The notes under the pieces were generated by a model, which worked only from the letters and a program-made list of their open reading frames with translations, had not been told where the DNA came from and made no database searches. Of a stretch of DNA of 64,000 bases, positions 37,688-46,200 are shown piece after piece (position 1 is the first letter of the stretch; each line of letters begins with the position of its first letter). The stretch covers positions 1-64,000 of the forward strand of contig JALRBQ010000056.1 of the NCBI GenBank assembly GCA_023257655.1, read 5' to 3'. Both the position numbers and the translations under genes were made by a program. The DNA is from Pseudomonadales bacterium (GTDB lineage Bacteria; Pseudomonadota; Gammaproteobacteria; Pseudomonadales; Pseudohongiellaceae).

Positions 37688-39154
37688 CTACCCCTGCAGC
37701 TTGCGCTGTAACTCTTCCACTTCCTTGATCTTCTGTTGCAGGCGCGCCTCCACAGCGGCTGAAGCGCCCGCTTCACTTTCCACACGCAGTGCATAGCGAA
37801 GCTGGTCTCTGGCGTTCTGATAATCACCCAGCAAGACGTAGTATTCGGCACGTGCCTGATGCACCTTGCTGATATTGCCTGCCTGTCCCTCGACCTCCGC
37901 CAGTTTGTACCAGAGATAGGCATCAGTCGGTCGTGTGATGGCGTGATTGTCGAGGATGTCTGCCGCGGCTTGATAATCCCTTGCTTCGATGAGGGCGTCG
38001 GCGTATGCCATCGTCAGGGGGTGGTTATTCGGGTTGATGTCCAGATGCCGGCGTAAGAAGGCGAGTGCCTGCCCCGGTTCATTCTGTTCGGTAAAAATCT
38101 CGGCCTGGGTTACCACATAACTGATGCGATTCGGATCTTTGTCCAGCAGTGGGGCCAGAGTTGCGCTGGCCTCGGCGTATTGCTTGTTCTCTTCATACGC
38201 CACCGCAAGACCGTAGCGATTGGCATCGCGGGTGAACTCAGAGGTACTCTCATCCAGCAACTTCTGGTACGCAAGAATCTGGGCAGGTTTGTCGACGGCG
38301 TAGTGGGCCACGACCCGGGCGCGCATGATCTGGTATTCCTGATTTGCCAAGTACTCGCGATCGGGATACCGCACTGCGCGACCTCGACTGTCGGCAATAC
38401 GGGATTCAGTCACCGGGTGCGACAGCATGAATTCGGGCGGGCGGCGACCAAATCGGTTGATAGCAACAAGGCGCTCGAACAGGGAGGTCATCGCATTGGG
38501 ATCGAACCCGGCGTTGTACATGGTGTCCTGGCCAACTCGATCTGCCTCTGCCTCGTTACTGCGGCTGAATCGCAACTGGTTTTCCAGTGCCCGACCCTGG
38601 GTGGCGGCAATCGCAGCCTGACCATGAGAGGGGTCTGAGGTGGCCATTATCACGACACTGGCCAGTAGGGTGGCGAGTTGGGGGATGCGGGCACTCTGGG
38701 CCTGATCAATGCCCCGGGCAAAATGGCGCTGGCTTACGTGCGCGATCTCGTGGGCCATGACCGAGGCGAATTCCGCTTCGGACTGGGCATTGAGAAACAG
38801 CCCGGTATTGACGCCGATAATACCGCCGGGGGCGGCGAAGGCATTCAATTGTTCGCTATCGATGATTATGAACGACAGCCGGTGGTCGCGGAGTTGGCTC
38901 TTCGAGGCGAGTTTGTAGGTAACCGTTTCCAGATAGGAGTTTAGCAGGGCATCGGGAATAGTCGGGGCGCTTCTTCGGAGCTGGCTCAGGAACTGTTGGC
39001 CCAGCTCATACTCCTCATCAATAGTCACCGTTCCGGAGATGCGGTCTCCCAGTGTCGGTAGCGGTGTCTGGGCATGACTCCACATCGCTGGCAAACATGA
39101 CAGCAAACCTGACAGGAAAAGGGTGGCAAATTGAGGGCGCATTGCAAGTTTCAC
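37688..39154 (-). CDS. bepA: M48 metalloprotease of the BepA family
   Basis: The 488-residue protein has a signal peptide (to about SHAQ at 29), an M48 zinc protease domain with HEIAH at residues 135-139 and a downstream EAEAD glutamate ligand, then a C-terminal TPR region (about 300-480). BepA helps LptD and BAM substrates assemble and degrades stalled ones. Context supports this: the gene lies next to bamC's block (nadA-bepA-tusA-PerM-dapA-bamC). It is divergent from the TusA-like gene. Confidence 0.93.
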   Translation of the reverse strand: MKLAMRPQFATLFLSGLLSCLPAMWSHAQTPLPTLGDRISGTVTIDEEYELGQQFLSQLRRSAPTIPDALLNSYLETVTYKLASKSQLRDHRLSFIIIDSEQLNAFAAPGGIIGVNTGLFLNAQSEAEFASVMAHEIAHVSQRHFARGIDQAQSARIPQLATLLASVVIMATSDPSHGQAAIAATQGRALENQLRFSRSNEAEADRVGQDTMYNAGFDPNAMTSLFERLVAINRFGRRPPEFMLSHPVTESRIADSRGRAVRYPDREYLANQEYQIMRARVVAHYAVDKPAQILAYQKLLDESTSEFTRDANRYGLAVAYEENKQYAEASATLAPLLDKDPNRISYVVTQAEIFTEQNEPGQALAFLRRHLDINPNNHPLTMAYADALIEARDYQAAADILDNHAITRPTDAYLWYKLAEVEGQAGNISKVHQARAEYYVLLGDYQNARDQLRYALRVESEAGASAAVEARLQQKIKEVEELQRKLQG

Positions 39155-39231
39155 GTAACGGTTTAGACCGAGATTAGCACAAATAATTCCCGTTGCGAGG
39201 CTGCCTCAGCGCCAATTTTGGTGATCCCGAC

Positions 39232-39280
39232 CTGACTCCCTGGGAGTTTATTGGGTCTGCGCATAGGCAGCAGGGGTCAG
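39232..39280. repeat. REP-like short inverted repeat before the TusA-like gene
   Basis: CTGACTCC (39232-39239) and GGGGTCAG (39273-39280) pair at seven of eight positions. The GGGGTCAG(AG) core resembles REP elements seen in many gammaproteobacteria, and CAGGGGTCAG recurs at about 10458-10467. Whether these are RAYT-type REPs cannot be decided here. Confidence 0.35.
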
Positions 39281-39298
39281 AGCTTGTAAAATGCCCCG

Positions 39299-39532
39299 AT
39301 GGAACCCAATGTTGATGTTGAGCTGGATGTAAGCGGGTTGCAGTGTCCCATGCCACTGCTGAAGGCCAAACTCGCGCTGAATAATATGCAGTCACAGCAA
39401 ATCCTGAAGGTCACCGCGACAGATCCGGGTTCAGAGAAGGATTTCCATCTTTTCGTCAAGCAAAGCAATCATCTGATTCTGGATTTCCAGAAGAATGACT
39501 CCGCCTATTTTTACTGGATTAAAAAAGGCTAA
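39299..39532 (+). CDS. TusA-family sulfurtransferase
   Basis: The 77-residue protein has the TusA fold with LDVSGLQCPMPLLKAKLAL, where the CP-x-P cysteine (about residue 16) carries persulfide. TusA proteins relay sulfur for tRNA thiolation and cofactor synthesis. This copy is the type found before the PerM gene in Pseudomonas, whose exact role is less clear than that of E. coli TusA. It lies 3 bases before the PerM gene and is probably cotranscribed. Confidence 0.9.
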   Translation: MEPNVDVELDVSGLQCPMPLLKAKLALNNMQSQQILKVTATDPGSEKDFHLFVKQSNHLILDFQKNDSAYFYWIKKG

Positions 39533-39535
39533 TCG

Positions 39536-40615
39536 ATGAAAAAATTGCTGAACGACTTCCTTGATCGGTATTTCCACGATGAAGAATCCATCATCCTGTT
39601 GGTATTACTGATCTCCGGTCTTGCCGTTTTGCTCTTGTTAGGCGGCGTGCTGGCACCCTTGATCACTGCGGTAATCATCGCTTATCTCATGCAGGGCCTG
39701 GTTAATCTGTTACTCAAGTACGGTCTGAGTGTGCGGGTTGCCTTCGGTGTCGTCTATACCGTGTTTATGAGTGTTTTCCTCCTCGTTTTACTCTACCTGT
39801 TGCCTCGAGTCTGGAATCAGCTGCGCCGACTCATCAGCGAATTACCGAATCTGATCAGCCAATGGCAAGCGTCTTTGCTGCAATTGCCGGAAAACTACCC
39901 GAGCCTGTTTTCCGAGCAACAAATTCGCGACTTCATCGTCGGCGTACGCGGTGAGCTCGGCGGTTATGGTCAATCAGTACTGGAATATTCTCTGGCCAGT
40001 ATTCCCAGCATCATTGCTTTCTTTGTCTTCGTCATTCTCGTCCCGATCCTGGTCTTCTTCGTCATGAAAGACAAGGATGAGTTGGTGATCTGGGCCGGCA
40101 ATTTTCTGCCGCGCAATCGACCCCTTATGCGTCGCATCTGGCTGGAGATGGATCAGCAGATATCAAACTATGTGCGAGGCAAGGTGCTGGAGATTTTCCT
40201 TGTAGGCAGTGTCAGTTTCATCGCCTTTGAAATACTGGGGCTCAACTATGCGCTTTTGTTGTCGGTGTTGGTCGGCCTGTCAGTGGTAGTGCCTTACATC
40301 GGGGCCGCTATGGTGGCGATACCAATAGCGGCAGTAGCCTATGTGCAATGGGGCATTGGCGCCGACTTCTACACGGTGATGATCGTCTACGGCGTGCTTC
40401 AGCTCATCGACGGCAACGTGCTGGTTCCCGTAATCTTCTCCGAAGCAGTCAACTTGCACCCCGTTGCGATCGTTGCCTCAGTCCTGGTGTTTGGCGGCAT
40501 CTGGGGGCTCGCCGGGGTCTTCTTCGCGATTCCGCTGGCGACTCTCGTGAAAGCCATAGTCAACGCCTGGCCCAGTCGACTGCATGCAGGGGAAATGCAC
40601 GGTGATGACGGCTGA
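39536..40615 (+). CDS. AI-2E/PerM family transporter
   Basis: The 359-residue membrane protein has about eight transmembrane helices, with VLLISGLAVLLLLGGVLAPLI near the start and a family motif GILVPVIFSEAV-like near residue 295 (LIDGNVLVPVIFSEAVNLHPV). The AI-2E family includes putative permeases and sodium/proton antiporters; autoinducer export is shown only for some members. It is paired with the TusA-like gene and followed by dapA. Function in this organism is unproven. Confidence 0.85.
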   Translation: MKKLLNDFLDRYFHDEESIILLVLLISGLAVLLLLGGVLAPLITAVIIAYLMQGLVNLLLKYGLSVRVAFGVVYTVFMSVFLLVLLYLLPRVWNQLRRLISELPNLISQWQASLLQLPENYPSLFSEQQIRDFIVGVRGELGGYGQSVLEYSLASIPSIIAFFVFVILVPILVFFVMKDKDELVIWAGNFLPRNRPLMRRIWLEMDQQISNYVRGKVLEIFLVGSVSFIAFEILGLNYALLLSVLVGLSVVVPYIGAAMVAIPIAAVAYVQWGIGADFYTVMIVYGVLQLIDGNVLVPVIFSEAVNLHPVAIVASVLVFGGIWGLAGVFFAIPLATLVKAIVNAWPSRLHAGEMHGDDG

Positions 40616-40677
40616 GCTTTGGTCGAAGTCGCCGCGATGTGGTAAAGTCAGCGGCTAATCAGATTGGCAGGTTTTTC

Positions 40678-41577
40678 ATGATTACACCTATAAAAGGCAG
40701 CATCGTCGCGATCGTGACGCCCATGCACAGTGATGGTTCGCTGGATTACCCAGCCTTCAATCGACTGCTGGACTGGCACATCGAATCCGGGACCGATGCT
40801 ATTGTGGTCGTCGGTACCACTGGTGAGTCCGCGACCGTCAGCGTTGAGGAACACGTTCAACTGGTCACTCATTGCGTCGACTACGTGGCAAAACGCGTGC
40901 CGGTTATTGCCGGCACTGGCTCCAACAGCACGGACGAGGCGCTTTTCTTCACGGAGTCTGCCCGCCAGCATGGGGCCGACGCCTGCCTGCTCGTAACGCC
41001 TTACTACAACAAGCCCTCCCAGGAGGGGCTGTACCAGCATTTCAAGCTCATCGCTGAGTCCGTCGACATCCCGCAGATTCTTTACAATGTGCCGGGTCGA
41101 ACCGCCTGCGATCTGCACGTGAATACAGTGGCGCGGCTGGCCGATCTGGACAACATCGTCGCTATCAAGGACGCCACCGGCAGTGTTGACAGGGGTCTCG
41201 AACTCATCGAAACAGTCGGAGATCGCCTGGCAGTCTACAGTGGTGAGGATGCGATCTCGCGGGAACTGATCCTGGCCGGCGCCGCCGGTACCATCTCGGT
41301 TACCGCCAATGTCGCGCCCCTGTTGATGGCGGAGATGTGCGCTCTGGCCCTGGCCGGTGATGCAGCAGGGGCCGCTGCCGTTGACGCGAAACTCGCCGCG
41401 CTGCACAAGCACCTGTTTGCCGAGGCGAATCCCGTTCCCGTGAAATGGGCTCTCAACCGCATGGGTCGTATTGAAAGCGGCATTCGTCTGCCGCTGGTGG
41501 AACTCGACCCGAAATATCACGTCCAAGTGACTGAAGCCTTGATACAGGCTGGCATTGCCTTGCCGGATGCGGCGTAA
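40678..41577 (+). CDS. dapA: 4-hydroxy-tetrahydrodipicolinate synthase
   Basis: The 299-residue aldolase condenses pyruvate and aspartate semialdehyde, the first dedicated step to lysine and meso-diaminopimelate. It starts at ATG 40678 (MITPIKGSIVAIVTPMHSDG). The Schiff-base lysine is Lys164 in AIKDATGS, and Tyr136 in LYNVPGRT is the proton relay. GTTGESATV lies at 46-54. The next gene, bamC, follows 18 bases later, an old pairing in gammaproteobacteria. Confidence 0.96.
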   Translation: MITPIKGSIVAIVTPMHSDGSLDYPAFNRLLDWHIESGTDAIVVVGTTGESATVSVEEHVQLVTHCVDYVAKRVPVIAGTGSNSTDEALFFTESARQHGADACLLVTPYYNKPSQEGLYQHFKLIAESVDIPQILYNVPGRTACDLHVNTVARLADLDNIVAIKDATGSVDRGLELIETVGDRLAVYSGEDAISRELILAGAAGTISVTANVAPLLMAEMCALALAGDAAGAAAVDAKLAALHKHLFAEANPVPVKWALNRMGRIESGIRLPLVELDPKYHVQVTEALIQAGIALPDAA

Positions 41578-41595
41578 ACCCCGAGAGACTGATTC

Positions 41596-42645
41596 ATGTC
41601 CAAGCTGTTACTGATACTTCTGCTCTTGCCTACGCTCAGCGGCTGCCGTTTCCTGACCGGGGAGAACGGCATGTTTCGTGATCGTGCCGGCGCCTACAAG
41701 GAAGCCCAGATTCTGCCGACCATGCGGGTACCACCGGAACTGGACAGCTATACCCTGGATCAGCTTTACGTCGTTCCCGAGCAAGCCGCGCTGCAGGCGA
41801 CTGCCTTCGATCGCGTCCCTTTGCCAAAACCCATCGAAACCGGTCGCCGCGAGGGCATCATCATTCAGTCACTGGGTGAAGATCGCTGGATTTTGATCGA
41901 CGCCACACCGGGGCAGGTGTGGCCGCTGATACGCGACTACTGGACGCAATTGCAGGTGCTGCTCGACTACGAGAATCCCAGTGCCGGCATCATGGAAACC
42001 TCCTGGGTCGAAGTAGACTCCGACATCGAGACGCGCCACAAGTACCGGATTAGCATCGAGCCCGGCCTGCATTCCGGGTACTCTGAAATTTACATCCGGC
42101 ACTTGCAGAATCTGCGCAGTGATCCGATTCCCGAGATGTTGGTCTGGCCGGAAATCTCGACCTCTCCGGATCGCGAGCGTCAGATTCTGGATTCACTCTC
42201 GCAATACCTGGCCGACCGCAATGACATCTATCAGGCTTCCTCTGCCAGCTTGCTGGCGGGCAGTATCGAGTCCGAGCGCAAGGCAAATCTTGTACAAACG
42301 GCATCCGGGGAACAGGTGCTTGAGCTGCGCGTCAATTACAACCGGGCCTGGGTGCAAGTGCGGGAAGCGTTGGAAGCGGCCAAGGTTGTCATCGTCGACA
42401 GTGATCGCGACCAGAAGATCATTAACGTCAAGTTTTCCGGCCTCGAATCTGAGGACAAGCCCGGTCTGATCGGCAGGATGTTCGGGCGTGGCCGAGATGC
42501 CGAGTTGGCAGCGCTGGATTTCAGCCTGCGTCTGAATGAAACCGACACAACAGTTGAAGTCAGCGCCGAGACGGATGCCAGCAGCGACAGTTCAGTGCAG
42601 TTGCGTGATGAACTGCTGGCAATCATCAACGATAATCTGAGCTAG
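41596..42645 (+). CDS. bamC: Outer membrane assembly lipoprotein BamC
   Basis: The 349-residue product has a lipoprotein signal (LLLILLLLPTLSGC; Cys17) and then an unstructured N-terminus with PPELDSYTLDQLYVVPEQ that in E. coli BamC binds BamD. Two helix-grip domains follow (about 90-210 and 230-345). BamC is part of the BAM complex, which inserts beta-barrels into the outer membrane. Placement after dapA matches E. coli and Pseudomonas. Confidence 0.93.
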   Translation: MSKLLLILLLLPTLSGCRFLTGENGMFRDRAGAYKEAQILPTMRVPPELDSYTLDQLYVVPEQAALQATAFDRVPLPKPIETGRREGIIIQSLGEDRWILIDATPGQVWPLIRDYWTQLQVLLDYENPSAGIMETSWVEVDSDIETRHKYRISIEPGLHSGYSEIYIRHLQNLRSDPIPEMLVWPEISTSPDRERQILDSLSQYLADRNDIYQASSASLLAGSIESERKANLVQTASGEQVLELRVNYNRAWVQVREALEAAKVVIVDSDRDQKIINVKFSGLESEDKPGLIGRMFGRGRDAELAALDFSLRLNETDTTVEVSAETDASSDSSVQLRDELLAIINDNLS

Positions 42646-42712
42646 CGCCCGACGCATCGGCTCGGCGACGGCGACTGCATCAACCCACTCCGATAGCCTG
42701 CGGACACAAGAC

Positions 42713-44101
42713 ATGGATTTGACTGTATTGCTTGTCGCTCTGGTGCTGTTAGGCGCGACGGCGGCGGCCCTGTTCGTGGTAATGCGGCAGCTACAACGCG
42801 GCCGTGTTGCCGAGGCGGCGGCCAGCGAGCGTCTGCAGGCGCGCGAAGCCGAACTCTCTGTGTTGCGCAGTGAGTTTGCCCAATTGCAACTCGATTATCA
42901 GTCCCTAGGTACGAACCTGCAAAACGCGCGCGAAGAAAACGCGACTCTCAGAGCCAATCTGGACTTCGAACGCAAGCGCCTGGAAGAAACCCAGACTTTC
43001 GTTAATGAATCCAAGGTACAACTCGCGGCGGCGTTCAAGAACATCGCAAATGAAATCTTTGACGACAAGAGTCAGAAATTCAAGGAGTCAAATCGCGAGA
43101 GTCTGGTGGCGGTGCTGAGCCCGTTGCAAGAGAAGATTCAGCGTTTTGAGAAACAGGTCGCCGACTCCTACCAGAAAGAATCCAATGAGCGATTTTCTCT
43201 CAAGCGGGAGATCGAGAATTTGCAGGCGCTGAACAGTCGCATCAGCGAAGATGCGGTAAATCTCACGAATGCCCTGAAGGGCGATAACAAGGCTCAGGGT
43301 AACTGGGGTGAATTTGTGCTCGAATCCCTGCTCGAGCACAGTGGCCTGGTGAAAGGTCGCGAGTACGAGGTGCAGGTCAGCCTGAAGGCAGAGGATGGCA
43401 GCAAGTCACAACCGGATGTCGTCGTGCACTTGCCTGAGTCACGGGATCTCATTATCGACTCCAAGGTCTCGCTCAAGGCCTGGGATGCACTGACCTCCGC
43501 CACCGAAGAGAGCGAGCGGGGAGAGCAGCTCAAGTTGCATCTGTTATCGATCCGCAACCACATCAAAGCCTTGTCGGCCAAGGACTATCAGAACCTGATC
43601 GGAGTCAACACCCTGGACTATGTCGTGTTGTTCATGCCCATCGAAGCTGCATTTTCAGTTGCATTGCAGCAAGACGGTGAGCTTTTTCAGTTTGCCTTCG
43701 AGCGCAATATCATCATTGTCGGTCCCACCACCTTGTTAACGACTCTGAAGACTGTGCAGAATTTGTGGCGGCTCGTGCAGCAAAACCAGAATGCCGCGGA
43801 AATCGCCACACAGGCGGGCAACCTTTATGACAAGTTCGTCGGTTTTGTAGCCGATCTCGAAGAGGTTGGTTCGCGCATCGATGCCAGCAAGAAAAGCTTC
43901 GACAAAGCGCATAACAAGTTGCACACGGGACGAGGTAATCTCGTGCGTCGCGTCGAGGTTCTGCGCGAACTCGGAGCGAAGACTTCCAAAAAGCAGAGTT
44001 CCGAGCTGGTCTCTTCAGCACTTGACGGTGAAGAAACCGTGAAGGAGTTGCCTGCCAGTCATGACGATGAGTCATCCAGTGATGCCAAGACCCGCCACTG
44101 A
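42713..44101 (+). CDS. rmuC: DNA recombination protein RmuC
   Basis: The 462-residue protein has an N-terminal membrane helix (about 4-24), a coiled coil (about 30-190) and a conserved C-terminal RmuC domain, starting near QGNWGEFVLESLLEHSGL and including IDSKVSLKAWDAL and FMPIEAAF. RmuC limits recombination at inverted repeats in E. coli; its biochemical function is uncertain, with a PD-(D/E)XK nuclease fold proposed. It overlaps miaE by 41 bases. A Ser/Asp-rich tail ends the protein. Confidence 0.92.
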   Translation: MDLTVLLVALVLLGATAAALFVVMRQLQRGRVAEAAASERLQAREAELSVLRSEFAQLQLDYQSLGTNLQNAREENATLRANLDFERKRLEETQTFVNESKVQLAAAFKNIANEIFDDKSQKFKESNRESLVAVLSPLQEKIQRFEKQVADSYQKESNERFSLKREIENLQALNSRISEDAVNLTNALKGDNKAQGNWGEFVLESLLEHSGLVKGREYEVQVSLKAEDGSKSQPDVVVHLPESRDLIIDSKVSLKAWDALTSATEESERGEQLKLHLLSIRNHIKALSAKDYQNLIGVNTLDYVVLFMPIEAAFSVALQQDGELFQFAFERNIIIVGPTTLLTTLKTVQNLWRLVQQNQNAAEIATQAGNLYDKFVGFVADLEEVGSRIDASKKSFDKAHNKLHTGRGNLVRRVEVLRELGAKTSKKQSSELVSSALDGEETVKELPASHDDESSSDAKTRH

Positions 44102-44720
44102 CACTGCTCCGGTCGTGGCTGCATTGCTCGATCCTATTCAGGAATTTTTGGGTTGTGCAACGCCCGAGGCATGGCTGCAAGCCGCGTTATCGAATCAGTC
44201 GCTGCTGTTGATTGATCATGCGAATTGCGAGAAGAAAGCTGCCGCTACCGCCATGCAGCTGATGCATCGACATACCGACCGACTCGAGTTGCTGCAAAAA
44301 ATGTCTCAGCTCGCGCGCGAAGAGCTGTTGCATTTTCAGCAGGTGGTGGAATTGATGGCGCAGCGACAGGTTGCTTACATGCGCCTGAGCCCGGCGCGTT
44401 ATGCGGCGGCACTGCACAATGAGATCGCTACGAGTGGTCCCGCGAGATTAATCGACACTCTCATCGTCGGGGCATTTATCGAGGCCAGATCCTGCGAACG
44501 ATTCGCGCAATTGGCGCCACGTGTCGACCGTGAGCTCGGTCGCTTCTATAACAGCCTGTTAAAGTCCGAGTCGCGTCACTTTCAGGACTATCTGGCGCTC
44601 GCGGCCCTGTACAGTGGGCAATCGATCGACCAGCGCGTCACAGAGTTCCGGCAAGTCGAAGCCGAACTCATCAGTAGCCCGGACACCGAGTTCCGTTTCC
44701 ACAGTGGGTTGCCGGCTTAA
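44061..44720 (+). CDS. miaE: tRNA 2-methylthio-N6-isopentenyladenosine hydroxylase
   Basis: The 219-residue nonheme diiron enzyme hydroxylates ms2i6A37 to ms2io6A in tRNA. Diiron ligands are visible in AREELLHFQQVVE (about 88-100), IEARSCERFAQL and SESRHFQDYL. The annotated ATG 44061 lies inside rmuC; ATG 44067 and 44082 are also possible, and the conserved part begins at about LLDPIQEFLGCATPEAWL. It indicates an aerobic organism with miaA and miaB elsewhere. It is convergent with the LRR gene. Confidence 0.9.
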   Translation: MTMSHPVMPRPATDTAPVVAALLDPIQEFLGCATPEAWLQAALSNQSLLLIDHANCEKKAAATAMQLMHRHTDRLELLQKMSQLAREELLHFQQVVELMAQRQVAYMRLSPARYAAALHNEIATSGPARLIDTLIVGAFIEARSCERFAQLAPRVDRELGRFYNSLLKSESRHFQDYLALAALYSGQSIDQRVTEFRQVEAELISSPDTEFRFHSGLPA

Positions 44721-44729
44721 CACGCTTCG

Positions 44730-45245
44730 TCAGGGGATACAGCTGTCCGGACTGGTGAGGTTGTTGCCGAGTCTTGCGCGTAGCTGGCGTAGCTGTTCAC
44801 AGGGAATATTGTCGTTGCCGGTGAGCGAGACGGCGGCCAGTCCGGGAAGCAGTAGCAGGGGTCGGATGTCATAGATTCGGTTATTGGCGAGATTGAGTCC
44901 GCCAAGTTCACTCATGCCTTCCAGCGGAGTGATGTTGCTGATCAGGTTATTCCCCAGGTCGAGAAATCGCAGTTGTCGCAGAACGGCGATATTTTCCAGG
45001 CTGTCTATCTTGCTGTCGGCGCAGGAGAGGACGGTGAGTTCGTCAGGACTGGTGACCTGTTGCTGACGCAGGGCAATATTGATGCAGCCCTGCAGATCAG
45101 CGTTGACCACCGAGTCACGCCCGATGCGACCCGTGGGGTCGTAAACGGCCTGATCATTGACCGACACCGTAAACGGGCGCGCACAGGTGACGAGTGCCGT
45201 CAGAAGCAGGCCGAGAAAGCCGTGTTGCACCAAGCGAGAAATCAT
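44730..45245 (-). CDS. Leucine-rich-repeat putative lipoprotein
   Basis: The 171-residue protein has a signal peptide with a lipobox-like ALVTC (Cys at about 21). The central part forms leucine-rich repeats of the internalin type, about 22 residues each: SLENIAVLRQLRFLDLGNNL, then NITPLEGMSELGGLNLANNR, then DIRPLLLLPGLAAVSLTGND. Two Cys pairs lie in the flanking parts. It is probably an envelope protein with a binding role; no partner is evident. It faces away from the FKBP gene, sharing a promoter region. Confidence 0.75.
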   Translation of the reverse strand: MISRLVQHGFLGLLLTALVTCARPFTVSVNDQAVYDPTGRIGRDSVVNADLQGCINIALRQQQVTSPDELTVLSCADSKIDSLENIAVLRQLRFLDLGNNLISNITPLEGMSELGGLNLANNRIYDIRPLLLLPGLAAVSLTGNDNIPCEQLRQLRARLGNNLTSPDSCIP

Positions 45246-45447
45246 GGTGTATCAAACCCCATTTGGCCCCGTAAATCGACTGATTTTTCGATTTATTGCA
45301 GCGTCTGTCATGCGCGCATGGGTACGAATTTGGCCCGGTACCCCGCTGGCAATTCCGGGCCATCCCAGTTAGTATGCCCAACACATTGCCCCGGGCTAAA
45401 CCCATGCAAATTGCGGGCGATTTCCCAATGAATCCAAGGAATTTCCT

Positions 45448-46149
45448 ATGAAGCGAGTAAACCCTGTGCGTCAGCTGCTGCTTTCCGTTATGGCGCTGCC
45501 GTTCGCCACGATCGCATTGGCGCAGGCTGATATAGACCTTAATAATGAAGACAATCAGATTGCCTACGCGATCGGCGTAAACATCGGTCAGAATCTCGCC
45601 TCCCAGGGGCTTCTGACGGGTGTCGATCTTGACGTTTTCGTCGCTGGCATGCTCGATGCCGTTGGTGGCGATGTCAAAATGAGCAACGAGCAATTGTACG
45701 CCGCCATTCAGGCCTTCCAGGCTCGCATGCAAGCCCAGGCGGAATCCGAACTGGCCGATAACCTGGCCGCCAGCGAAGCCTTTTTGCGCACGAATGGGCA
45801 GCGTGCCGGAGTGGTCACAACCGCATCCGGCCTGCAGTACGAAGTGCTGTCTTCGGGGCCTGCTAATGGTCCCATGCCGACACTGAATGATTCGGTTCTG
45901 GCGCATTATCATGGCACCCTGAGCGATGGCAGTGTGTTTGACAGCTCGGTAGAGCGGGGCGAACCGGCCCAGTTTGGCTTGTCGCAGGTGATCTCCGGCT
46001 GGACCGAGGCACTGCAGCTCATGCATGTCGGTGACAAATGGCGACTGTTTATTCCGCCAGCCATGGCCTACGGCGAAGCTTCGCCTACACCCGCGATCCC
46101 ACCGAATTCGGCGCTGATCTTTGATGTGGAGCTGCTGGAGATTCGCTAG
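45448..46149 (+). CDS. FKBP-type peptidyl-prolyl isomerase
   Basis: The 233-residue product has a signal peptide (to IALA/Q at about 26), an N-terminal dimerisation domain (about 30-130, NEDNQIAYAIGVNIGQNLAS) and a C-terminal FKBP domain (about 140-233). The FKBP domain contains VLAHYHGTLSDGSVFDSSVERGEPAQFGL and ends in PPNSALIFDVELLEI. This is the Mip/FklB/FkpA layout, a periplasmic folding helper. Active-site residues Tyr, Phe and Asp of the FKBP pocket appear present. Confidence 0.92.
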   Translation: MKRVNPVRQLLLSVMALPFATIALAQADIDLNNEDNQIAYAIGVNIGQNLASQGLLTGVDLDVFVAGMLDAVGGDVKMSNEQLYAAIQAFQARMQAQAESELADNLAASEAFLRTNGQRAGVVTTASGLQYEVLSSGPANGPMPTLNDSVLAHYHGTLSDGSVFDSSVERGEPAQFGLSQVISGWTEALQLMHVGDKWRLFIPPAMAYGEASPTPAIPPNSALIFDVELLEIR

Positions 46150-46200
46150 TCAGTCGGGTGCGCTCTGCGCTCACGCGAATCTTTGCACAGGCACTCAGCG

